From Actinomadura violacea (GTDB lineage Bacteria > Actinomycetota > Actinomycetes > Streptosporangiales > Streptosporangiaceae), in NCBI RefSeq assembly GCF_017573465.1, contig NZ_JAGEPF010000018.1:186001-250000 (forward strand): a stretch of 64,000 bases of DNA, given 5' to 3'. The notes beneath the pieces are model-generated. The model saw only the letters and a list, made by a program, of their open reading frames with translations. It did no database searches and was not told the DNA's origin. Shown in pieces: positions 58,001 to 64,000 of this stretch (its first letter is position 1; the number at the start of each line of letters is the position of its first letter). The position numbers and the translations under genes are program-made.

Positions 58001-58866
58001 GTCCTTTCCAGGTAGGCCGTCACGCTCGCGGCGGCGTGGTCGGCCAGGTCGTGGCCGTGTTGCCCGTGCAGCAGGGCGGCGCACGCACCGGCCGATAAGG
58101 CGGCGCCGGCGCCGAGGGCCGCTCCGCTGACCTGCCGGATCGGCGTGTGCTGGTAGGTGCCGCAGCGGTCGCAGAGGGCGAAACCGTGCGGGCCGGCGGA
58201 CACGATGACGTGCTGCGCCGCGGTGAGCGCCCGTAGTTTCCCGGCCGCCTGCGCCAAGGCCTGCGCCGACACCGCGCGGGGGAGTGAGGCTTGCACCAGC
58301 GAGGGCGACAGCGCGGCGAGCCGGGTCGCTTTGGCGCGGTGCCGCGACCCGGACAGGTTCACCACCAGGCCCGCCAGGGACGGGCGCGCGGCGGTGAGCC
58401 AGGGGAGGACGGTTTCTTCCAGTTCGTCGTACAGGTCGAGGTACAGCAGCGCGCCCGCCAGCGCCCGTGGGGCGGGCAGGCCGCTGGGCCGGGTCAGGGG
58501 CGGGGAGGGGGGCAGCAGCCAGTAGCGGCGCCCGTCCGCGGCTTGCAGGACCGCCGAGGTGGTCACCGCGCCGGGCCGGGTCATCGCCGATTGCACGGGC
58601 AGCCCCGGCTCTGCGTCGGCCAAGGCGGCCAGGTCACCGGTGGTGGGGTTCAGCAGCAGGCATGATGCCGGCAGGGTGCGCGCGTGCAGGATGCGCGCGG
58701 TGATCACTGCGTCGTTGCCGAGCACGCTGGTGGTGTCGGTCTGCTCGCCGTAGCCGTCCAGGATCAGCGAGCTGACGTTGAAGCAGGTGATGCTGGCCAG
58801 GGTGCCGGCGCATACGATGCGGTCGCCCAGGGCTGCGGCGGTGCCGCCGCGGGTGTCAGCGTTCAC
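57997..58866 (-). CDS. Degenerate PfkB/ribokinase-like protein
   Basis: 289 aa from a GTG inside the upstream gene's end. The layout resembles the ribokinase family: N-terminal IVCAGTLASITCFNVSSLI, substrate-side TTSAVLQAADGRRYWL, HVIVSAGPHGFAL, then SGAALGAGAALSAG where the family signature would be DTxGAGDxFxAG. The catalytic Asp of GAGD is replaced by Ala, so it may bind ligand without kinase activity, or I may be misaligning a weak match. A CDRC pair precedes the signature region. Confidence 0.55.
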   Translation of the reverse strand: MNADTRGGTAAALGDRIVCAGTLASITCFNVSSLILDGYGEQTDTTSVLGNDAVITARILHARTLPASCLLLNPTTGDLAALADAEPGLPVQSAMTRPGAVTTSAVLQAADGRRYWLLPPSPPLTRPSGLPAPRALAGALLYLDLYDELEETVLPWLTAARPSLAGLVVNLSGSRHRAKATRLAALSPSLVQASLPRAVSAQALAQAAGKLRALTAAQHVIVSAGPHGFALCDRCGTYQHTPIRQVSGAALGAGAALSAGACAALLHGQHGHDLADHAAASVTAYLERT

Positions 58867-60907
58867 GCCGCCGCTCCCGCAGCGACGGATCGAACGAAAT
58901 GGGTTGTCCGAGGACCTGCGCCGACAACTGGGTGAGCAGGGCCAGGGGGTCGCGCGCCCGCGCGCGTTCGCAGCCGCCCGGCGGGCCGGGGATCGCGAGT
59001 GCGGGGAGCAGGCGGGCGGTCACGGCCAGCAGGAGAGTGAAGGTGGCGTCGCGGTAGCGCCGCACGAGAGTTTGAGCGTGGTCTGCGCGGCCGGGTCCTG
59101 AGGAACGTATCGACATCCGCGCCTGGTACACCGGTGCGAACATGCCTTCGGTCCACACCCGGCACCAGCCGGCCAGCTCGTCGATCGCCGGGTCGGTGTA
59201 GCGGGTGGTGTAGCGGGCGAAGGCCGAGTCGTAGCCGTCGATCAGGTCCGGATGCCGCCGCTGGAGGCTGTCGGCGTACCTGCTGTTGGCCAAGACCTCC
59301 AGCTCGGTCGCCATGTAGGCCACATGCTGGTAGAGGGGTTCGCCGCGTGCGGGCAGTTCCGCGCTGGTGAGGTAGCGGCCGACGGCGGCCGCTCTCGCTG
59401 CGGGCGGGGCGGGTGAGGGCTGGCACATCACATCGGTGCGCGCCAGAAAGGTCAGGTTCTCGGCCAGTTCCTGGGCTGTCAGCAGCGGATCGAAGGTGAT
59501 GAATCCGAACTCCAGCGGCACGCCCAGATGGCTCGCCACCTGGAGTGCGTCCACGGTCTGGGTGAGCGTCTGCCCCTTGCCGTAGCGGCGCAGTTGGCTG
59601 GGGGAGCCCGATTCGACCCCGACGAACAGGCGCCCGAGGTGCGGGGCGGCTTCAGCCAGCAGCCGGGCCCGGCAAAGGTTCCAGCGCCGCGACCGGCGCC
59701 GGTCGAACAGCTGCTCCAGCCGCGTGTAGATCTCATAGCGCAAGCGCAGATCGCGGCAGGCGGCCATGATCTGCGCGGCGCGGTCGGACAGGGGGGAGGG
59801 GTCGATCAGACCGTCCGCGCCGAAGAACTCCTCATCGACCACGCTCAACGCCGGCGGCCCGTCGGGCAGCTGCGACCACCGTTCCAGGGTCGCCACGCAG
59901 GCCTGGCCGCCGGTGCGGACCCATTCGTGGCCTTTATGGCTCCGCGGGCAAAAGGTGCAGGCCCCGTACTGGCAGCCCAACGATGTCTCCAGGGACACCT
60001 GGCCGCCTCGCCGCGCCACCGCCAGCACCAGAGCATCGTCGGGGGCGACCAGCTCGGGAGCCTTCCCGGGGCCGCCGCCGTTGCCCCGCCCCGTCGTGTC
60101 GATGAGACCGGGGATGCCGGCCCAGGCCGCGGGGTGCTGCAAAGACCGGCAGAGCGCTTGGAGGGGACGTTCACCCAGGCCGGTCGCTACCAGCAGCCGT
60201 CCGGCGGCCGAGGCGGCCTTGAACGGCTGGGCGGCCTCGTGCGGCGAGAACGCCGCCAGGATGTTGCCGAGCACCACCACCGGTGGCCGCTCCCACGAGG
60301 CGGTCACCTCCTCCACCATCTCAGCCAGCTCGGCCAGCATGCCCCACTGACCGAAGTTCACCCCGACCCCGATCACCTGCGGAGCGCTCGTCGTCAAGGC
60401 CCACCGGACCGATTCCAGAGGGTCGCCGTCGGTGAGGGCGTAATCGATGACGGTGACCCGGCCCGCGTGCGTCCAGCGCAGCCATGACGCCAACCGCGCC
60501 ACCCCCAGCGGCAGCCGGGCTCCCCGGTACCGGTCCCGGTCACCGAGCCCGATCAACAGCACCTCGGGCATCCTCAGCCGCCCCGCCAACGCCTCGGATG
60601 CCGCAACGCTCACCTCCCACACCGCGGCCGCGGGACGGTGCCCCTGCGCCGGCGCCTGCGGGCCCTGCCCGATCGTCGGCAGCCCGAAGGAACCCTCCAG
60701 CAGCTCGGCGACCAGCGGCGCGTCCGGCAGCCCGTCCCGCCGCACGGCCACCACCCGGACCCGGTCCGGCGCCGCAGCGACCGCATACGGCCGCAGCGGA
60801 TCACCCCCCAGATGGGCACCCGGCCACAGCCTGGCGGCCTCGTCCTCCAACTCGCACCATGGGAAGGGGCGGCGCGCCGCCTCAAGCAGCAGCTCGGCCA
60901 CCGTCAT
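58856..60907 (-). CDS. B12-binding-like radical SAM protein with CX4CX2C
   Basis: 683 aa. The N-terminal ~100 residues are unrecognised. Residues ~110-270 look like a Rossmann B12-binding domain as in B12-dependent radical SAM enzymes (VLLIGLGDRDRYRGARLPLGVA, in part). The radical SAM core has LGCQYGACTFCPR: Cys-X4-Cys-X2-Cys, one residue longer than the canonical CX3CX2C. SVVDEEFFG and GVESGSPSQLRRYGKG follow the fold. C-terminal ~200 residues are helical. The ATG overlaps the upstream stop (ATGA). Confidence 0.75.
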   Translation of the reverse strand: MTVAELLLEAARRPFPWCELEDEAARLWPGAHLGGDPLRPYAVAAAPDRVRVVAVRRDGLPDAPLVAELLEGSFGLPTIGQGPQAPAQGHRPAAAVWEVSVAASEALAGRLRMPEVLLIGLGDRDRYRGARLPLGVARLASWLRWTHAGRVTVIDYALTDGDPLESVRWALTTSAPQVIGVGVNFGQWGMLAELAEMVEEVTASWERPPVVVLGNILAAFSPHEAAQPFKAASAAGRLLVATGLGERPLQALCRSLQHPAAWAGIPGLIDTTGRGNGGGPGKAPELVAPDDALVLAVARRGGQVSLETSLGCQYGACTFCPRSHKGHEWVRTGGQACVATLERWSQLPDGPPALSVVDEEFFGADGLIDPSPLSDRAAQIMAACRDLRLRYEIYTRLEQLFDRRRSRRWNLCRARLLAEAAPHLGRLFVGVESGSPSQLRRYGKGQTLTQTVDALQVASHLGVPLEFGFITFDPLLTAQELAENLTFLARTDVMCQPSPAPPAARAAAVGRYLTSAELPARGEPLYQHVAYMATELEVLANSRYADSLQRRHPDLIDGYDSAFARYTTRYTDPAIDELAGWCRVWTEGMFAPVYQARMSIRSSGPGRADHAQTLVRRYRDATFTLLLAVTARLLPALAIPGPPGGCERARARDPLALLTQLSAQVLGQPISFDPSLRERRRER

Positions 60908-62403
60908 CGCGCGCCGCCCAGCGCGAGCGGCCCGCCGGCGAACATGCCGTGCGAGGCCTCGTAGTCCAGGGCGTTGCGGCCGCAGCCCTTCCAGTACGGC
61001 TGGATCGGATACCTGCGGTGCAGCTGCGACAGTCCCACCGCGATCTGCACCAAGGACTCATACGAGGGGCGCACCGACAGGCCCAGCGCGGAGTGGACGT
61101 CGGAGTGATAGGCGTTGATGATCGGCGACACCCCCATCGCGGCCAGCGCTGCTGCGCCTTCCAGCGTGGAGGCGGCCGGTTCCAGGCCGGCGATGAGGAT
61201 GGAATGGGCCCGGAACGCTCCTACCACCTGCACCAGCCTGCCCAGCGCCTCCACGATCCGGTCGTGCCCGTAGTCGGCGGCCTTGCCGGGAGCAATCTGC
61301 TCAAAGGCGCTGCGGCTCCACGCCTCCAGGTTGAATCCGACGTGGACCCCGCCCACCGAGGCCAGCTCGTCGATGAGCCCGTGATCGGCGGGCGGCATCG
61401 TCACCAGATGCACCGACACCCGGCCCGACGCTGGTGACGCCGCGACCGCCTCGGCCGCTGCACGCGCCAGCTCCACATGCCGCCGGAACCCGTGATCGAG
61501 GTTGCGCTCGTTCCCGCCGACGATCATCACCTGGTTGACCCGGTCGCCGTCGGCGGCCAGCACCGCCTGCACCGCGGCGCCGACCTGCGCAGGGGTCAGC
61601 CGATTGGCGTACGCGGTCTGCGCTGCCGTCCCCGCCAGCGAGCAGAACCGGCATTGGGTGCCGTCGCTGAAGAAGTAGCAGGAGCGCGGCGAGAAGAACG
61701 ACAACGCCGACCCGCCGTACAGGTTGCACAGCTGCGCCAGGTCCGGGTCCTGGCGCAGGCTGCCCAGGTCGGCCGGCACCTCCACCGGCCACGTGATGCC
61801 CAGCCGCTCGCACCAGACGGCGGGCTGCGTCCCGTCATGGACCAGCCTCCATTCCCCTGCGCCGTAGACGTTCACCGCGACCGTCACCGGAACCTGCCCG
61901 GGGTGCAGCAGCCGGATCTCCTGCGGCAGCGCCGCGGCGTCGTGGTGGTGGACGGGGGAGTTGTAGAAGTTGCGCCGCCGCACCGCGGCTGTTTCGCCGG
62001 CGAACCATGCGGTGAAGGAGTCATCGACGGCGACACCGTGCGCCAGCAGCGCCAATTTCACCCACGCCGCTCCCGGCATCGACGCCGGCATCGACGCCGG
62101 CATCGACGCCGGCACCGTCCCCACATCGGCTCCGCGGGCTTGCGCCGCCACAAGGCCGGCGCCCACCTGCAGATCCCGCTCCCGCGAGGTCTCCGATGTC
62201 AGCCGCCGGGCGCGCCAGGTGAGCCACGCCCCGTCGTGGCCGATCTCCTGCACGTGCACGCCGCGCCGGGGATCCCAACACCGAACCGCCGGCCCGTCCT
62301 TGGTGGAGACCAACCGGGTGCGCAGCCCCTGGCGCTCCAGCAGCTCACCGAAGGCAGTCAGCGCCTGCTGGGCATCGCTTGTCCGAGGAGTGTCCACAGC
62401 CAT
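60904..62403 (-). CDS. Radical-SAM-like protein with CX8CX2C
   Basis: 499 aa from the ATG at 62403. Residues ~1-230 are a separate N-terminal part with a three-fold ASMP repeat near 100-112. The core contains SCYFFSDGTQCRFCSLAG: Cys-X8-Cys-X2-Cys, far from the canonical spacing; an aromatic before the last Cys (RFC) supports the assignment. It continues VMIVGGNERNLDHG, VSVHLVTMPP and GVHVGFNLEAWS, as in biotin-synthase-like barrels, and ends PYWKGCGRNALDYEA. First gene of the operon, divergent from the XRE regulator. Confidence 0.68.
   Translation of the reverse strand: MAVDTPRTSDAQQALTAFGELLERQGLRTRLVSTKDGPAVRCWDPRRGVHVQEIGHDGAWLTWRARRLTSETSRERDLQVGAGLVAAQARGADVGTVPASMPASMPASMPGAAWVKLALLAHGVAVDDSFTAWFAGETAAVRRRNFYNSPVHHHDAAALPQEIRLLHPGQVPVTVAVNVYGAGEWRLVHDGTQPAVWCERLGITWPVEVPADLGSLRQDPDLAQLCNLYGGSALSFFSPRSCYFFSDGTQCRFCSLAGTAAQTAYANRLTPAQVGAAVQAVLAADGDRVNQVMIVGGNERNLDHGFRRHVELARAAAEAVAASPASGRVSVHLVTMPPADHGLIDELASVGGVHVGFNLEAWSRSAFEQIAPGKAADYGHDRIVEALGRLVQVVGAFRAHSILIAGLEPAASTLEGAAALAAMGVSPIINAYHSDVHSALGLSVRPSYESLVQIAVGLSQLHRRYPIQPYWKGCGRNALDYEASHGMFAGGPLALGGAR
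62073..62108 (-). repeat. Three 12-bp tandem repeats in radical-SAM-like gene
   Basis: CCGGCATCGACG repeats three times without change and encodes the ASMP repeats of the protein. The length is likely to vary between strains. Confidence 0.85.
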
Positions 62404-62540
62404 GACCGGGTTTCCTTCGCAGCCTCGCCGGAACAGGTCGGGTAACGCAACGAATCTCCGCCCTGACGCGATGTAGAAGAAGGGCCAGCCCGCTGGCCAT
62501 ATGCAGGCCATACCGCCACCAACACCGAAACCCGTGGTCG
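62404..62540. promoter_or_regulatory. Divergent control region of radical-SAM-like operon and XRE gene
   Basis: 137 bp between two divergent starts. It includes GGCCAGCCCGCTGGCC (62489-62504), a near-perfect dyad, and GCCATATGCAGGCCAT just after it, a plausible operator for the XRE regulator. Individual promoter hexamers are not clear to me. Confidence 0.45.
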
Positions 62541-63833
62541 ATGACCCCCAGCAGCGAACGCGAACCGCTTCCGGACCGGCTGAAAAGACTCCGGAAAGCC
62601 GCTGGAATGACCCAGGGCGACCTGGCCGCCCGCTTGGCCGTCATCACCGGCATCTACACCGTCTCCCAACCGGAGATCTCACGGTGGGAAACCGGCAAAC
62701 GCCGGCCGACCGAATGGATGCCCGCCCTGGCCACCGCCCTTCAGGTCGAGGAGAGCTACCTCACCGAATGCCCCCAGCGGATCGGGGCAGGCTCACCAGA
62801 GGCCGCTGATGAGGACTGGGAGCAGGTGAGCGCACTGCTGCGAAGGGCCTTCCTCAAACACGGCGTCACCGCCGCGGCCGCCGGAGCGGGCCTGCCCGCC
62901 GTCGGAGTCGCCGACCTCCAGCACATCACCGCCGCCCTCGACAACGCTCGCCGCTACGCCGACACCACCATCGTCGCCTACTTCACCACCCAGCTCGACA
63001 CCATCGCCGCCCAGGACCGCACCCGCGGACCGGCCGCCGCCGTCCCCGATGTCCTCGCCCTGATCGCTGCCGCCCAAAAGATCGCAGCCGAAGCCCGCCC
63101 AGACGTCCGGGCCCGCCTCCTGCGCCTCATCGCCCGCGCCGCCGAACTCGCCGGCTGGTTCTACCGCGACCTCGCCGCCGAGCAGCCCGCCGAATACTGG
63201 CGCGACCGCGCCATGGAGTGGGCCCAAGCCGGCGCAGACCTCCCGATGCAGGGGTACGTGCTGCTCAAAAAGGCGCAGGCCGCCTGGGACACCCGCGACG
63301 GACTGCGGATGCTCAGCCTCGCCGAAGCCGTCCAAGACGGGCCGTGGCAGCTGCCCGCCAAGGTCTTGGCCGAGGCCGCTCAACAGGTCGCCCGCGGGCA
63401 CGCCCTGCTCGGCACCGACGCCCCCACCATCCACCGCCACCTCGGCTATGCGCGCGACCTCCTCGACCAAGCCGACATCGCCACCGTCAGCCTCTCCCCG
63501 CACTACGACGAAGCCACCTTCCACGTCCAGGTCGCTCACACCCATACGCTCACCGGCCACCCCGACCAAGCGATCGCCGCCTACGAGCAGTGGCTGACTC
63601 CCGGAGTGTTCGACCGCCGCGACTACGGCTACCACCTGGCATTCAAGGCCGCCGCACAGGCACGCGCCGGAGACGCCGACGCCGCGGCACGGACCGGGCT
63701 CGCCGCTTTGAGGATCGCCCGCGACACCAGCTCAGCCCGCACCCACGCCGCGCTCATCCGTCTGACCGGGGACCTGCGCCCGCAGTGGCAACGGCCGCGC
63801 GTCGCCGAACTCCGCCAAGCCATCGTCTCCTAG
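62541..63833 (+). CDS. XRE-family regulator with TPR-like C-terminus
   Basis: 430 aa. N-terminal HTH: RLKRLRKAAGMTQGDLAARL, then VSQPEISRWETGKRRPT. The rest is a helical solenoid with TPR-like pairs (HTHTLTGHPDQAIAAYEQWL, in part). This architecture is common in actinomycete regulators that sense peptides or nucleotide-like ligands, and usually control the divergent neighbour. Here that is the radical-SAM-like operon. Its stop overlaps the end of a converging partial gene by a few bases. Confidence 0.85.
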   Translation: MTPSSEREPLPDRLKRLRKAAGMTQGDLAARLAVITGIYTVSQPEISRWETGKRRPTEWMPALATALQVEESYLTECPQRIGAGSPEAADEDWEQVSALLRRAFLKHGVTAAAAGAGLPAVGVADLQHITAALDNARRYADTTIVAYFTTQLDTIAAQDRTRGPAAAVPDVLALIAAAQKIAAEARPDVRARLLRLIARAAELAGWFYRDLAAEQPAEYWRDRAMEWAQAGADLPMQGYVLLKKAQAAWDTRDGLRMLSLAEAVQDGPWQLPAKVLAEAAQQVARGHALLGTDAPTIHRHLGYARDLLDQADIATVSLSPHYDEATFHVQVAHTHTLTGHPDQAIAAYEQWLTPGVFDRRDYGYHLAFKAAAQARAGDADAAARTGLAALRIARDTSSARTHAALIRLTGDLRPQWQRPRVAELRQAIVS

Positions 63834-64000
63834 CGATCCGCCCGACCACCGAAGAAGGCCGCGAACCGGGCGATCGTCTCCGCCTGCCACGCCCGCGTCT
63901 GCGGATGCAGATACCTCGGATCGTCTGGCATCGCCACCCCGTGCTGCATCCCTTCCACCACCACCAGTTCCGCACCGGACCGCCCGAACTGAGGCGCCGC
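63830..64000 (-). CDS. Alpha/beta-hydrolase-like protein, C-terminal fragment (partial)
   Basis: Only the last 56 codons are in the window. The stop is TAG at 63830-63832. Translated leftward the sequence includes ELVVVEGMQHGVAMPDD and ends IARFAAFFGGRADR, the layout around the catalytic His of dienelactone hydrolase-like enzymes. The start lies to the right of position 64000. Class assignment is moderate because so little is visible. Confidence 0.6.
   Translation of the reverse strand, partial: AAPQFGRSGAELVVVEGMQHGVAMPDDPRYLHPQTRAWQAETIARFAAFFGGRADR

Noticed and set aside
62073..62108. CRISPR-like or minisatellite array
   Set aside because: Only three 12-bp units inside a coding region without spacers; it is a coding tandem repeat.

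Overview
The window is very GC-rich DNA with actinomycete character: GTG and TTG starts, dense stop-start overlaps, XRE/TPR, PadR-like and DUF6247-type proteins, and a PCMT-like enzyme resembling those of FxLD lanthipeptide systems. I read it as three blocks: most of an actinophage/prophage genome (about 1-46300), a Tn3-family transposon (46319-54413), and an accessory block of host or plasmid type (54461-64000). The genus cannot be fixed from sequence alone; a Streptosporangiales/Thermomonosporaceae or Streptomyces relative would fit. I found no rRNA, tRNA or CRISPR array.

Phage block, leftward half (437-39363). In transcription order, right to left, there is an integrase operon (38788 to 35637), several early operons of small unknown proteins, a C5 DNA methyltransferase, a very large N6-methylase/SF2-helicase fusion, a PP-loop enzyme and an ASCH protein. 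These are followed by a ParB-like protein and then the head genes: terminase, portal-MuF, an ADP-ribosyltransferase-like protein, an IPT/TIG protein, a zincin-like metalloprotease protein and a prohead protease. The major capsid and tail genes are not in the window and probably lie beyond position 1. Three consecutive head-type genes carry effector-like domains (GNAT, R-S-E ADP-ribosyltransferase, HExxH).

Phage block, rightward half (39413-46300). A PadR-like regulator sits divergent from a short leftward gene and is followed by a chain of small proteins, many with Cys pairs. Two recurring intergenic motifs organise the phage. The first is a sigma-70-like promoter (TTGCGA, 17-18 bp, CACAAT) with GTTAACCGACC inside its spacer, followed by a leader hairpin ending in GCACCCGGG just before the ribosome binding site. 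The second, mostly before head genes, is GACGTTAAC with a -10-like YANNNT hexamer; the spacing between the two hexamers is 16 bp every time.

Transposon block. Near-perfect 87-bp terminal inverted repeats bound a Tn3 transposase, a serine recombinase and an unusual cargo: an unknown protein, an AAA_28-like P-loop protein, and a class I aminoacyl-tRNA-synthetase-like catalytic domain fused to an ASCH-like domain. No target-site duplication is visible.

Right block. After an isolated FxLD-type methyltransferase and a NUDIX hydrolase comes a tightly coupled leftward operon: two radical-SAM-like proteins with non-canonical cysteine spacing, a degenerate ribokinase-like protein, a thymidylate-kinase-like protein and a CYTH protein. 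It is divergent from an XRE/TPR regulator. This operon and the transposon cargo are the best candidates for undescribed systems.
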